From Flavobacteriales bacterium (GTDB lineage: Bacteria > Bacteroidota > Bacteroidia > CAIKAF01): a DNA stretch of 64,000 nucleotides. A model generated the notes under the pieces. It searched no databases and was not told the DNA's origin. It saw nothing but the letters and a program-made list of their open reading frames with translations. Each line of letters opens with the position of its first letter. Position 1 is the stretch's first letter. Both the position numbers and the translations under genes were made by a program. This document shows positions 6,991 through 16,774 of the stretch, piece after piece. The stretch spans positions 147,733-211,732 of the forward strand of contig JAKRSD010000012.1 in NCBI GenBank assembly GCA_022402535.1. Reading direction: 5' to 3'.

Positions 6991-8181
6991 ATGAGCCAAT
7001 CACTCCTCACCATTTATTTTTACCCGGCCTGGTATCCGCACCGAAACGACCCCATGTTCGGGCTTTTTGTGCAGCGCCACGCTGAAGCGGTTGCACAGAT
7101 TTTAAATGTGGGCGTGGTATTTGCCCTGGGCGAAAACCGGGAACAGGGTCCTGTGTATGAATTGGTGGCTGCATCAGAAAACGGAGTGGAAACCGTCCGG
7201 ATTTATTTCAAAAAATCAAAACTTCCCCTATTCAAAAGTCTGATTAACGGGTACCGATATCTGAATGCCGTACGCAAAGGATATATCCACCTGAATGGTG
7301 TAATGGGATTGCCCGACGTGAATCATGTGCACGTGCTTACCCGAGCCGGAATTTTTCCGCTGATTCTACATTCTATAAGCAGTGCTCCTTATCTGATTAC
7401 GGAACATTGGTCGCGCTATCTACCCCAAAATAAAGGCGATTACAAAGGTTTTTTGCGAAAATACCTAACCCGGGTTATCGTGAAAAGGGCGACTTCCGTT
7501 TCGCCGGTGAGCCGCAAACTGGCAGAAGCCATGCAGGCTCACGGATTGAAAAATCCACATTATACCTTGGTCAACAATGTGGTGGATACCTCCCTTTTTA
7601 GACCCGAACCTAAAGGAAATCAGTGCCTGAAATGGGTGCATGTTTCCTGTTTTGATGATAAACCCAAAAACATCAGCGGACTGCTGCATGCATTTGCCGA
7701 TGCGCACAAACAGAATCCACAGCTTTCGCTCACGCTCATCGGAGATGGCATTGATTTTGAAAATATGCAGAAACTGGCGTATAGTCTAACGGGAAATTCA
7801 GATTGCATCCGTTTCACGGGTTTGTTGCAAGGAAAGGCAATTGCCGATGAACTTCGAAAACACGATGGATTTGTGATGTTCAGCCGGTACGAAAACCAGC
7901 CGGTGGTGATTACCGAAGCATTTGCCTGCGGTTTGCCCGTAGTGGCTACGGCGGTAGGCGCTATTCCAGAAATGCTGGAAAACGGCCGGGGAACCACTGT
8001 GGAATCTGAAAATGAAAAGCAACTCACCCAAACCCTGCTGGATTATGCTGCGGGAAAGGTTTCTTTCTCGCGTGAAGACATACGGAAATATGCTGTGGAA
8101 AACCACAGTATGGAAGCGGTAGGAAATCGTTTCTTTGAGTTGTATCTTGCGGCCCTTCAACATAACTCACCGGATTTGTGA
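6991..8181 (+). CDS. glycosyltransferase, GT4-type (GT-B fold)
   Basis: A 396-residue GT-B glycosyltransferase. The N-terminal half begins FYPAWYPHRNDPMFGLFVQRH, a pattern common in Bacteroidota exopolysaccharide and O-antigen transferases that corresponds to the P.....G.F...h acceptor loop. The C-terminal half has the donor-site motif ENQPVVITEAFACGLPVVATAVGAIPEML (E-x7-E type) at about residues 300-330. It should act at the cytoplasmic face of the inner membrane on a lipid-linked glycan. It abuts the hydrolase gene upstream and overlaps the flippase gene by 4 nt, which links it to envelope glycan assembly. Sugar donor and acceptor are unknown. Confidence 0.88.
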   Translation: MSQSLLTIYFYPAWYPHRNDPMFGLFVQRHAEAVAQILNVGVVFALGENREQGPVYELVAASENGVETVRIYFKKSKLPLFKSLINGYRYLNAVRKGYIHLNGVMGLPDVNHVHVLTRAGIFPLILHSISSAPYLITEHWSRYLPQNKGDYKGFLRKYLTRVIVKRATSVSPVSRKLAEAMQAHGLKNPHYTLVNNVVDTSLFRPEPKGNQCLKWVHVSCFDDKPKNISGLLHAFADAHKQNPQLSLTLIGDGIDFENMQKLAYSLTGNSDCIRFTGLLQGKAIADELRKHDGFVMFSRYENQPVVITEAFACGLPVVATAVGAIPEMLENGRGTTVESENEKQLTQTLLDYAAGKVSFSREDIRKYAVENHSMEAVGNRFFELYLAALQHNSPDL

Positions 8182-9377
8182 ATTGGGCCATCCTCTTTAA
8201 TCTGTTTTCCAGGGTTTCTTCGGCCGCATTTGGTCTGTTGGTGAGTGTGCTCATTTCGCGCGAGCTTGGTGCCGAAGTCAAAGGAGACCATGCGCTTTTT
8301 GTGGTAGGCGTTTCCATCATTCATTTGTTTACCAATTTATTCGGAGGCGGTTCGCTCGGTTATCTGGCTCCCCGGCATCCTCTCCCCTTTTTGATAAATC
8401 TTTCTACGGTATGGAGCATTTTTTCGGGCATTTTCTGCGGATTGATTCTCTGGGTTTCGGGGCTACTTCCCAAAGGTTATGAGATATACATTATCCTTTC
8501 AGGCGTGTTGTATGCCTGCTGGAGCAGTTATGTAACCCTTTTACTCGGAAGACAACATAACAAGGCCTATAATTTTTTGCAATTTCTGAATCCGCTGATG
8601 AGTGCCGGATTTTTAACCCTTTTACTTTTTCTGTATCAAAAGAGTCTGTTTTCATTTGCATACGCCTATACAGCTTCGCAAGGCATTACAGCCATTGTAT
8701 CATTGATATGGATTAAAACCATCACCGATCAGGTAACGTTGAAAGAAGAACGCAGTTGGAAAGCCTTGTTTAAACACGGTATTTTTATCCAGTTGGCCAA
8801 CCTTACGCAGTTCATGAATTACCGGGTGCTTTTTTATCTGATTGATACCTATTTCGGGCGGGCCTTTTTGGGTGTGTATTCCAATGCTCTTGCTTTGGCC
8901 GAATCCATCTGGATGGTTTCTAAAAGCATTTCCACCGTTCAGTTTTCGCGTATTGTTAATACCCATTCTGATGAAGACGCGAGGACCATCACCCGGAAAT
9001 ACATTCCCATCAGCGGGTTTATCAGCGCGGCCGGTATTTTGGTATTGGTTTTTATACCGCCTTCGTTTTTCACTTTTCTATTTGGAAAAGATTTTTCCGA
9101 AGTTTCTTCGTTGATGGTTTGGCTGAGTCCTGCCATTCTGGCTTTGAGCGTAGGAAATATTTATGCCCATTACTTTGCCGGAAAAGGACTAAACCGCATC
9201 AATTTTTACGGTTCACTGATTAATCTGGCGGTATTAATTGTGCTGTTTTTTATATTCAAGCCCATACTGAACGAAATGGCCGCTCCTTTCAGTGCTTCAC
9301 TCAGTTTCGTTTTCACGGCGGTGTATCACGGAGTGATGTATTATGCGATGAAGCCCAAAACCGAACCCACGGCTTAA
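8178..9377 (+). CDS. polysaccharide flippase, Wzx/MOP family
   Basis: A 399-residue, very hydrophobic protein with about 12 membrane segments. The start NLFSRVSSAAFGLLVSVLIS followed by RELGAEVKGDHALF is typical of Wzx-type flippases, which move lipid-linked oligosaccharide across the inner membrane. The start codon is GTG at 8178, overlapping the glycosyltransferase stop codon. Its last 4 nt overlap the end of the convergent pseudouridine synthase gene. Together with the preceding glycosyltransferase it suggests a minimal glycan assembly and export unit; no polymerase or ligase is present here. Confidence 0.85.
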   Translation: MNWAILFNLFSRVSSAAFGLLVSVLISRELGAEVKGDHALFVVGVSIIHLFTNLFGGGSLGYLAPRHPLPFLINLSTVWSIFSGIFCGLILWVSGLLPKGYEIYIILSGVLYACWSSYVTLLLGRQHNKAYNFLQFLNPLMSAGFLTLLLFLYQKSLFSFAYAYTASQGITAIVSLIWIKTITDQVTLKEERSWKALFKHGIFIQLANLTQFMNYRVLFYLIDTYFGRAFLGVYSNALALAESIWMVSKSISTVQFSRIVNTHSDEDARTITRKYIPISGFISAAGILVLVFIPPSFFTFLFGKDFSEVSSLMVWLSPAILALSVGNIYAHYFAGKGLNRINFYGSLINLAVLIVLFFIFKPILNEMAAPFSASLSFVFTAVYHGVMYYAMKPKTEPTA

Positions 9378-11092
9378 AATTCCGGAGCCACTTCTATGAC
9401 TGTTTTCTGCCACGTAACCGGATGCAAAAATTCCAGTCTTTCGGCATGCAGATGAAGCCGGTTTGCTTTATTTCCATATATATCATCGCCCACAATAGGA
9501 CAGCCCAAGCCTTCGCGGTGCGCAGCATGTACACGGAGTTGATGGGTTCTGCCCGTTACGGGATAAAAATAAATCCGGGTAAATCCGTTCTTTCGTTCAA
9601 TGACTTCAAAACGGGTGCGGGCATGTTTTCCAAATTCATAACACACCACCTGTCGGGGCCGGTCGTCCAAATCGACGCGAAGAGGCAGATTGATAAAGCC
9701 TTCATCTACTTCCACATTGCCTTCCAACAGGGCAATATAGCGTTTTTGAATACTTCGGCCAATAAACTGACTTTGCAGTTTTTTATGAATGTCTTTGGTT
9801 TTGGCAATCAACATCAAACCCGATGTACTCTGATCTAACCGATGCACCACCAAAGGACCCGTAGCATTAGGATACATGCGTTTGAGGCGCGAATACACGG
9901 AATCCTGAATCAGTTTACCGGGAACAGACAGAAACTCGGCGGGCTTGTTGACCACCAACAGTATCTCATCTTCAAACACAATATCAAACTCTTTGCCCTC
10001 TGCCGGGTTTTGCTCCATAGGATTTTCATCCGTAGGAATTCCGCTGAGCATGTGCTGCAGAATGGGTTCGCATTTTCCGCGGCAGGCGGGATAAAAATGT
10101 CCGTGAATACGAATTTCGGAAGCCGGCGATTGTCCCCACCAGAATTCGGCCATGGAAACGGGTCTATACCCTTTGATGAATGCATACTGCAACAGTTTGG
10201 GAGCCGCACACTCCCCTGCCCCGGCCGGCGGTTTTTTATCTGCCGTAAATTCAAAAATAGAAGTCAGGTTTTTCTCTTCACCCCGGATATTCAAAAACGT
10301 GTAGGTATCAAATAATTTTTGTTGTAAAAGCGCCGACTTCCGCTTTCGTTCTTCTTTAAGGGCTACTATTTCCTGCTGCTTTTGCTTGACCAATTCTTCC
10401 AATTCGGTATAATGTTCCTTAAGCCGTGTGAATTCTCTCTTAAAATGGGTTTTCTGCCGTATGCTTTCTTCATTGAGGTTTTTCAGGAATTCGGAAAGTG
10501 CTTCATCTGAAAGTTTTTTTTGGGCTGATTCGCGCTTGGCATAACGATCCGATTTCGCTTTTTTGAGTGCTTCTTTTCCTTCTTTTTCAAACCGTAGTAA
10601 CTGTTCATACTGCTTGGTAAACCTTTGTTCAAGATTAATCAATTCCTCCGCATTTTCGAGCGATTCAATTTGCCGGTTTAAAGCAATGAGTTGCTCTTCT
10701 TCCTTTTTGAAAAACCCTTCGGATTTCAGTGTATCAAAAACGGGCGGAACAAAGCGGGTATGCTCATTTTTACCGGCCAGTTTACCCGAAAAAGCCGCCA
10801 GATAACCTAATTCGCCCGCTTGATTCTGAACCACCAAAACCCCGAACATTTTGCCGTTTACCACTCCGCTTTTGCCCGGAATATGCCCGAAATTATGTTC
10901 CCATTCGGTCTGATGATTCAAATAATGCTGCAAATCTTCGGCAGCTGCCAGACATAGTGGATGAGGCTCATAATAAAACGGAAAGGTGAATTTTTCGGGC
11001 AGGGAAACAAACAGCCTTTCGTCTTCCAACTTTCTGAAAAACGGATCAATCTCCGAATGATTAGAATCGCTATGTGTTGATGAATCGGTCAA
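9374..11092 (-). CDS. large RluA-family RNA pseudouridine synthase
   Basis: A 572-residue protein whose C-terminal third (about residues 370-572) is an RluA-type pseudouridine synthase, with the catalytic motif HRLDQSTSGLML near residue 420 and GRTHQLRVH near 520. The N-terminal 370 residues are not found in E. coli RluA: they include a long charged coiled coil (about 125-265) and a conserved GAGECAAPKLLQYAF segment. This large form is recurrent in Bacteroidota and other phyla. The modified position is probably in rRNA or tRNA but is not known. The 3' end overlaps the convergent flippase gene by 4 nt. Open frames on the opposite strand here are shadows. Confidence 0.88.
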   Translation of the reverse strand: MTDSSTHSDSNHSEIDPFFRKLEDERLFVSLPEKFTFPFYYEPHPLCLAAAEDLQHYLNHQTEWEHNFGHIPGKSGVVNGKMFGVLVVQNQAGELGYLAAFSGKLAGKNEHTRFVPPVFDTLKSEGFFKKEEEQLIALNRQIESLENAEELINLEQRFTKQYEQLLRFEKEGKEALKKAKSDRYAKRESAQKKLSDEALSEFLKNLNEESIRQKTHFKREFTRLKEHYTELEELVKQKQQEIVALKEERKRKSALLQQKLFDTYTFLNIRGEEKNLTSIFEFTADKKPPAGAGECAAPKLLQYAFIKGYRPVSMAEFWWGQSPASEIRIHGHFYPACRGKCEPILQHMLSGIPTDENPMEQNPAEGKEFDIVFEDEILLVVNKPAEFLSVPGKLIQDSVYSRLKRMYPNATGPLVVHRLDQSTSGLMLIAKTKDIHKKLQSQFIGRSIQKRYIALLEGNVEVDEGFINLPLRVDLDDRPRQVVCYEFGKHARTRFEVIERKNGFTRIYFYPVTGRTHQLRVHAAHREGLGCPIVGDDIYGNKANRLHLHAERLEFLHPVTWQKTVIEVAPEF

Positions 11093-11239
11093 TTGCCTGT
11101 TTTATGCGCCAAAAGTAATAAAGTTGACTTCGGCAAAGAGTACTATTTATACGCTTCGTATATCCGAAACATGGTTTCACAAAATCAATTCCATTATTCT
11201 GCATTCAAAACCTATTTTTGGCGATATAAAATAAGGCTC

Positions 11240-11995
11240 ATGAGAATTTCATTGTGGATTGCATTTTTTGTGTTGATAAGCGGGTCTCTTTTTTCGCAGA
11301 ATGAATTACCTTCCATACAAACCGACCGCCCCAGCTGGGCAAGGGCTCCATTCATTGTACCCAAAGGACGGTTTCAGTTTGAAACCGGTTTTCTTTTTGA
11401 AAGGTCAGGAGGCCTTTCAAATGTATATCTGCCGTCAACAGCTATTCGTATCGGCATATTAAAACGAGCGGAACTTCGCTTACTGACCGATGTATTTTAC
11501 ACCCTGAAATCTCCAGGAAACTCTTGGAATGTAAGGCCATTACAAATAGGAACCAAGGTTAATCTTTTTGAAGGAAATGAAAAACTGATTCCGGCGGTTT
11601 CGCTTCTGGCTCATGTGGCTATTCCTCAGGCGGCTACTAAAAATCAGCGGGTGGCTCATCCGGCACCCAATCTTACGTTGACTGCGCAACATGTAATTTA
11701 TAAAACCTTGGCGTTTAATTACAACCTGGGGATGGAATGGTACGGAAATTCAGCCGTGCCTACATATACCTATTCCTTTTCACCGGGTCTGGGCATTTTA
11801 AGTAATTTATCTGCTTTTGGAGAAATTTACGGGTTTGTGGGCAATTTAGGTTTGCCCGTGCATGTGGCCCAAGCAGGGTTTGCGTATCAACCCAAAAGCA
11901 ATTGGCAGTTGGATATTCATGGCGGGGCGGGGCTCACGCAGGCTTCGCCTGATTTTTTTGTGGGGATAGGCATATCAGGAAGATTGAAAAACTGA
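11240..11995 (+). CDS. outer-membrane beta-barrel protein, MetA-pathway transporter family (PF13557-like)
   Basis: A 251-residue protein with a signal peptide ending near FSQ (residue 20) and a beta-barrel-like body. The start of the mature part, IQTDRPSWARAPFIVPKGRFQFETGF, is the characteristic opening of the family annotated as phenol-degradation meta-pathway transporters (TDRP...s...v..G..qiE.G). The C-terminal strands alternate hydrophobic residues as in porins. I start at ATG 11240 because it gives a clean signal peptide and lies 20 nt after TATTTTTG at 11213-11220; the longer open frame from 11093 has no such signal. The name of the family is historical and the substrate is unknown. Confidence 0.75.
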   Translation: MRISLWIAFFVLISGSLFSQNELPSIQTDRPSWARAPFIVPKGRFQFETGFLFERSGGLSNVYLPSTAIRIGILKRAELRLLTDVFYTLKSPGNSWNVRPLQIGTKVNLFEGNEKLIPAVSLLAHVAIPQAATKNQRVAHPAPNLTLTAQHVIYKTLAFNYNLGMEWYGNSAVPTYTYSFSPGLGILSNLSAFGEIYGFVGNLGLPVHVAQAGFAYQPKSNWQLDIHGGAGLTQASPDFFVGIGISGRLKN

Positions 11996-12021
11996 CGAAT
12001 TCTACATAATTCTTAAATTAA

Positions 12022-12051
12022 TTTGTTTTAACAAGTTATTAATTAAATTTG
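12022..12051 (+). promoter_or_regulatory. promoter TTTG-N18-TAAATTTG
   Basis: TTTG at 12022-12025 and TAAATTTG at 12044-12051 lie 18 nt apart, a good Bacteroidota promoter for the PKD-domain gene starting 20 nt later. Confidence 0.7.
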
Positions 12052-12070
12052 GGTAATAAATTCCTTACTC

Positions 12071-13468
12071 ATGAAACAGTTTATATACATTGTTCTTGTT
12101 ATAAGTGGATTATACTATCAATCCACATATTCACAATGCACAAATAATTTGTTGACGAACGCTGATTTTAATGCAGGGTTAACAGGTTGGCAGACGTTCA
12201 ACGGTTTTGTTCCTCCTCCTGTAAATCAAGTCCAAGGTTGCCTAAATAATTTTGTGGTATTAAGAGCTAACAATTTACCCCCTCAGGATGGAGACGGAAT
12301 GTATCAGACCGTTCAGATTGACTCAGGTAAATGTTATAATCTGTGTATGTGTATGGGCATTCCATTGGGTGCCACATCTATGAACGATGTTCAGTTTTGG
12401 GCTGCCGACAATAATCCGGGAGTTACCTATAATTCTCTGATTAATAATACCTATCCGCCCGGCTCGGCTATGCTTATCGGCATTGAACAGGTAAATTTTC
12501 CTGCCACACCCCAACAATATTGTATAAACGGTTGGTATGCTCCCCAAAATTTTACAAGACTCATCATTTTCAACTCTACGCTTTCTCCCACTTCAGAAGT
12601 GCTGATTGACAATATCTGTCTGGAAGAAAGCGCCACATGCGCACTATGTGATTCAGCCAATATTCAGCCTTCGTTCACATTTACTAATAATGGGACTACA
12701 GCTCAATTTACAAACACATCCACTACTTCCCAAGGTTCTATTACGGCTTATGAGTGGAATTTTGGAGATTTACCTAATTCTCCCAACGACACCTCCACCT
12801 TACAAAATCCAACCTATACTTTTTCAAGCATGGGAGCCTTTTTTGTGTGTTTAAAGGTATATGTACAGGTTGCCACAGCCGATGGCACCACCATTGAATG
12901 CGTGGACAGCGTTTGCATGGATATAACCCTGATGAACAATCCACCGCCCTGCGACACCACAGGAAACGGATTCACATATATCATAACCAATAATACCGTC
13001 TCTTTCACAGGAACTACGGGAGGCAGTGCAATCGGTTGGAATTGGAATTTTGGCGATCCGGCTTCGGGCCCCAACAATACTTCTTCACTCCAAAATCCTT
13101 CTCATACGTTTTCAGGACCAGGAACATACAACGTCTGTCTTATTATTTCTTATGCAGGAACAACCGGAACACTTTGTTATGACACCATTTGTAAAAGCAT
13201 TACCATATCCAATGTTGGCTTTGAGGAAATTCAATACGAAACAATATTCAGGATATTCCCCAATCCGGTTCAACATATTCTGTATATCCAATCTCCTGAA
13301 AATACAGTCATTCACATTTATGGAACGGATGGCAGACTAATTCGATCGGATTATTTAATCGATACGCAGCAGGCAATGGATGTTTCCATATTGAAATCGG
13401 GTATTTACTTTGTTGAATTCCGAAAAGCGGGTATGTTGCCCTACCGGAAAAAGTTTGTAAAAATGTAA
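12071..13468 (+). CDS. secreted PKD-domain protein with T9SS type A sorting domain
   Basis: A 465-residue secreted protein. The order is a signal peptide (to about residue 22), an N-terminal beta-sandwich that starts NLLTNADFNAGLTGW like carbohydrate-binding modules, two PKD domains (WNFGD motifs near residues 228 and 327, each followed by PTYTF or PSHTF), and a C-terminal type IX sorting domain beginning FRIFPNPVQHILYI at about 396. The sorting domain directs passage through the outer membrane and cell-surface attachment. PorT, a part of that secretion system, is encoded at 58274. A dedicated promoter precedes the gene. The protein has no catalytic domain that I can see and is probably an adhesin or binding protein. 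Confidence 0.85.
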   Translation: MKQFIYIVLVISGLYYQSTYSQCTNNLLTNADFNAGLTGWQTFNGFVPPPVNQVQGCLNNFVVLRANNLPPQDGDGMYQTVQIDSGKCYNLCMCMGIPLGATSMNDVQFWAADNNPGVTYNSLINNTYPPGSAMLIGIEQVNFPATPQQYCINGWYAPQNFTRLIIFNSTLSPTSEVLIDNICLEESATCALCDSANIQPSFTFTNNGTTAQFTNTSTTSQGSITAYEWNFGDLPNSPNDTSTLQNPTYTFSSMGAFFVCLKVYVQVATADGTTIECVDSVCMDITLMNNPPPCDTTGNGFTYIITNNTVSFTGTTGGSAIGWNWNFGDPASGPNNTSSLQNPSHTFSGPGTYNVCLIISYAGTTGTLCYDTICKSITISNVGFEEIQYETIFRIFPNPVQHILYIQSPENTVIHIYGTDGRLIRSDYLIDTQQAMDVSILKSGIYFVEFRKAGMLPYRKKFVKM

Positions 13469-13475
13469 GGAGATT

Positions 13476-14072
13476 TTACTTCCCGTCTTTCCAAGCCCAA
13501 ATATACCGGGTGGCCAAGCTGCGGTGGGGTTTCCAAGACTCTGCAATTTCTGTCATGCGGGTTTTCTTTTCTTTCATTGTCATTACAGAAGGCAAAGAAT
13601 ACAACTTTTCCATACCTTTTATGATACCGTAATCATCCACGGGAAATACATCGGGCCTTTGCATGGCAAATATGAGCAGCATTTCCACCGTCCACCTGCC
13701 CACACCTTTTATCTGTGTCAGATGACGAATTACAGCTTCATCTTCCAATGCATTTACATATTCATCCGTCATATTTTGGGTTAGGGAAAACTCGGCGATG
13801 TTTTTAATATACCCTGATTTTTGAGCCGATAACCCCACGGCACGGAATGTTTCCAAAGGAATCGAAATTATTCGCTCTGCCTCGGGAAAATAATCTGGAA
13901 ACAAAGCTTCAAACCGCCCATAAATGGTTGATGCCGCTTTACCGCTTAACTGTTGATACACCACAGAACGAATCAGATAGGAATAATAATCACTCACCGG
14001 ACTCAGTACCGGCAATAGGATATTTTTTACCGCTTTAGAAAGCACAGGGTCGTTGAACGGCAGCATTTTCAT
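13476..14072 (-). CDS. DNA-3-methyladenine glycosylase, AlkA-like HhH-GPD family
   Basis: A 198-residue base-excision DNA glycosylase that removes alkylated purines. The helix-hairpin-helix is LTQIKGVGRWTVEMLL at about residues 115-130, followed by FPVDDYGI with the catalytic aspartate near 143. An upstream SYLIRSVVYQQLSGKAA segment matches the family start (i..Qqls.kaA). It lacks the extra N-terminal domain of E. coli AlkA, like the shorter bacterial forms. Its start codon overlaps the ligA stop codon by 4 nt, so repair glycosylase and DNA ligase are translationally coupled. Confidence 0.87.
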   Translation of the reverse strand: MKMLPFNDPVLSKAVKNILLPVLSPVSDYYSYLIRSVVYQQLSGKAASTIYGRFEALFPDYFPEAERIISIPLETFRAVGLSAQKSGYIKNIAEFSLTQNMTDEYVNALEDEAVIRHLTQIKGVGRWTVEMLLIFAMQRPDVFPVDDYGIIKGMEKLYSLPSVMTMKEKKTRMTEIAESWKPHRSLATRYIWAWKDGK

Positions 14073-16114
14073 TGACCGATAAGAGCAAAAAATGAATCTT
14101 CAGAAAGTAGCGGAACACCCAGACTTTCCGCCTTTTTCACTTTATCGGGACCCGGTTTATCTCCCGCAAGCAGATAATCTGTTTTTTTGGTAACTCCCGA
14201 AGTGCTTTTGCCTCCGTTTTGTTCAATGATTTTTTTCAGCTCATCGCGCGAAACACGACTGAAAACACCCGATATCACAAAGGTTTTACCTTCCAGTTTC
14301 GTACTCATTTTTTGCAGTTTAGATTCATCGAGGGTAAACTGCACACCATATGATTTAAGCCGTTGGCAAAGCAAACGGTTTTCTTCGTTACCGAACCATT
14401 CTTTCACACTTTCCGCAATGCGGATTCCTATTTCTTCCACCGAAGCCAATTCCTCAATTCCAGCAGCCGAAAGAGCCTCCAGATTATGAAAGGCAAACGC
14501 CAACTTTTTAGCCACCGTTTCGCCCACATAGCGTATTCCTAGACCAAAAAGTACCCGTTCAAAAGGAATAGATTTAGAGGCTTCTATTCCTTCCAGTATA
14601 TTTTTAGCGGAAAGTTCCTTATAGCCTTCCATGGATAAAACCTGCTCGGCACGAAGGATGTATAAATCCGCAGGATTTTTTATAAAACCGGATTTCAATA
14701 ACTCTTCCAGCGTTTTTTCGCCCAGCGTATTGATATCCAAGGCTTTTTTGCTTACAAAATGAATGAGTTTACCCAGAATAATCGGCGGACAGCCTTTTTC
14801 GTTGGGACAGTAATAAGCAGCCTCCCCTTCGGCTCTCACGAGGGCCGTTTGGCACTCAGGACAGTTTTGTATAAAATGAACCGGCTTTGCTCCGGGTTGC
14901 CGTTTACTGATGTCCACGCCTGTAATTTTAGGGATGATTTCACCGCCTTTTTCCACAAACACGGTATCCCCTTCGTGAAGATCTAACTGAGAAATGATGT
15001 CCGCATTATGCAAAGAGGCTCTTTTTACGGTGGTTCCGGCCAGCTGAACGGGTTTTAGGTTGGCTACCGGCGTTACGGCTCCCGTCCGGCCCACCTGATA
15101 AGAAACCGATAAGAGCACGGTGGCTTCGTTTTGAGGTTTGTATTTGAAGGCCGTGGCCCAACGGGGCGATTTGGCCGTAAAACCCAACGAACGTTGAAAA
15201 CCGTAATTATTCACTTTAATTACGATGCCATCCGTTTCGTAATCCAACGTATTTCGGCGTGTTTCCCATTCGTGGATAAAATGCAATACTTCCGAAATTC
15301 CCTTTACCCTTCGGGCAAAAGGATTGATTTTAAATCCCCAAACGGCCGATTGTTCCAGATTTTCGAAATGAGAACTGAATGGCAGATTATCACCCAACAT
15401 GCCATACACAAAACAATCCAATTTGCGGGCTGCCACGGCTTTGCTGTCCTGCTGTTTCAGCGTTCCTGCAGCTGCATTACGTGGGTTTTTCAATAGTTTG
15501 TCGGTGATTTCATCTTCATGTAATCCTTTATCTTCCAATTCAGCCCGAATAGCCTCATTGATAGCCAAAAAAACCGGGGAAGGCATAAATATTTCACCCC
15601 GCATTTCAAATAAATCCGGCCATCCTGAGCCCATTAGTGTAAGCGGAATACTGTTCACGGTGCGCACATTGGCGGTAATATCATCGCCTTTGGTACCGTC
15701 TCCGCGGGTTACTGCCCTCACCAATCGGCCTTTTTCATATAACAGAGATATGGCTGCCCCGTCAATTTTTAATTCACATACATACTCAATTTCTACTTCT
15801 TGTAAGGTTTCCCGCACTCTACGGTCAAAATCAAACAATTCTTCTTCGTTATAAGTATTATCCAACGAGAGCATGGGAAAACGATGTTCTGCCACGGGAA
15901 ACTTTTTGGTGATATCTCCCCCCACCCGTTTGGTAGGCGAATTGGGATCGGCCAACTGCGGAAACTCCTTTTCCAGCGCTTCCAGTTCTTTCAGCTTCAT
16001 GTCAAAATCATAATCACTGATTACCGGCGCAGCCTTCACGTAATACAGATAATTATGTCGGTTCAGCTCCTCCGTGAGGATTGCGATACGTTCTTGTGCT
16101 TCAAAAATATCCAT
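14069..16114 (-). CDS. ligA: NAD-dependent DNA ligase LigA
   Basis: A 681-residue, full-length LigA, which seals nicks in replication and repair using NAD+. The order is domain Ia (YYxxP-like LYYVKAAPVISDYDFD), the adenylation domain with catalytic lysine in CELKIDGAAIS at about residue 115, the OB fold, a four-cysteine zinc finger (CPECQ ... CPNEKGC) near 410-435, helix-hairpin-helix repeats, and a C-terminal BRCT domain that starts LEGKTFVISGVFS near 600. It lies in a minus-strand operon after paiB-like and gpsA genes and overlaps the alkA-like gene downstream. It is the only ligase seen and should be essential. Confidence 0.97.
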   Translation of the reverse strand: MDIFEAQERIAILTEELNRHNYLYYVKAAPVISDYDFDMKLKELEALEKEFPQLADPNSPTKRVGGDITKKFPVAEHRFPMLSLDNTYNEEELFDFDRRVRETLQEVEIEYVCELKIDGAAISLLYEKGRLVRAVTRGDGTKGDDITANVRTVNSIPLTLMGSGWPDLFEMRGEIFMPSPVFLAINEAIRAELEDKGLHEDEITDKLLKNPRNAAAGTLKQQDSKAVAARKLDCFVYGMLGDNLPFSSHFENLEQSAVWGFKINPFARRVKGISEVLHFIHEWETRRNTLDYETDGIVIKVNNYGFQRSLGFTAKSPRWATAFKYKPQNEATVLLSVSYQVGRTGAVTPVANLKPVQLAGTTVKRASLHNADIISQLDLHEGDTVFVEKGGEIIPKITGVDISKRQPGAKPVHFIQNCPECQTALVRAEGEAAYYCPNEKGCPPIILGKLIHFVSKKALDINTLGEKTLEELLKSGFIKNPADLYILRAEQVLSMEGYKELSAKNILEGIEASKSIPFERVLFGLGIRYVGETVAKKLAFAFHNLEALSAAGIEELASVEEIGIRIAESVKEWFGNEENRLLCQRLKSYGVQFTLDESKLQKMSTKLEGKTFVISGVFSRVSRDELKKIIEQNGGKSTSGVTKKTDYLLAGDKPGPDKVKKAESLGVPLLSEDSFFALIGQ

Positions 16115-16153
16115 AGAGAAATAGCGCTTAAAGGTAATACCTGAATATGTATT

Positions 16154-16768
16154 CTATACCTCTTTACCCGGGTAAAAACGCCGCATTTCTTGGGCAAGCG
16201 CTTTATTATGCGTTTCTAACTCATTCAAAATACGCAAGAAATCTTGGGGATTACGGTTTTGACTTAATTTAAAAGCCGCTTGAATGGATGTTTCCTCTAT
16301 GTTGAATCCGGTAATCATATTCATGTAGGAATCAATAAGCGATGAGGGTAATTCGTGCGGATTTATATGTCCGCTTACTGTTTTTTCGTGATGAAAAGTC
16401 AGTTCATTCAATCTTGCAAACAGTTCTTCCTGAGTTTGTTTTTTCACCTTTCCATATACATGTACAGCCATATAATTCCATGTGGGCACATTGGGATGAC
16501 CGTACCACGAAGAAGAAACATATCCGTGAGTTCCGGTGAAAATAAGTTGCACCTCCTGTCCGTCACTCAAAAGAGAAAGTGGATTTTTATTGGCAAGATG
16601 GGTGTAGAACCTACGAATGCCATTTTCTTCAGAAATCACAAAAGGAAGATGAGCCGAAAGTATCCGTCCCTGCGGATTTACAGCGGATAAAATACCAAAA
16701 GAATGTAGGGATAAAAAAGTGCGGATGGCCTCATTATCGGTAATTTCAAATTCGGGCGGTATGTACAT
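16154..16768 (-). CDS. FMN-binding negative transcriptional regulator, PaiB family
   Basis: A 204-residue PaiB-family protein with an FMN-binding split-barrel fold. It begins MYIPPEFEITD, the typical MYxPxhF start of the family, and has the conserved HLPFVI, GYVSSSWY and PTWNYMAVHVYG segments (about residues 40-120). PaiB of Bacillus was described as a repressor of sporulation and protease genes, but the biochemical role of most members is uncertain. It begins 6 nt after gpsA and precedes ligA, so it appears to be carried in a housekeeping operon without an obvious functional link. Confidence 0.88.
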   Translation of the reverse strand: MYIPPEFEITDNEAIRTFLSLHSFGILSAVNPQGRILSAHLPFVISEENGIRRFYTHLANKNPLSLLSDGQEVQLIFTGTHGYVSSSWYGHPNVPTWNYMAVHVYGKVKKQTQEELFARLNELTFHHEKTVSGHINPHELPSSLIDSYMNMITGFNIEETSIQAAFKLSQNRNPQDFLRILNELETHNKALAQEMRRFYPGKEV

Positions 16769-16774
16769 AATTGT

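Noticed and set aside
9422..10315. Plus-strand open frames of 138 and 157 codons
   Set aside because: They lie opposite the RluA-type gene, have no family features or promoter, and follow its codon structure as shadows.
15131..15854. Plus-strand open frames of 121 and 151 codons inside ligA
   Set aside because: They are antisense to the conserved ligA sequence and show no protein-like pattern.
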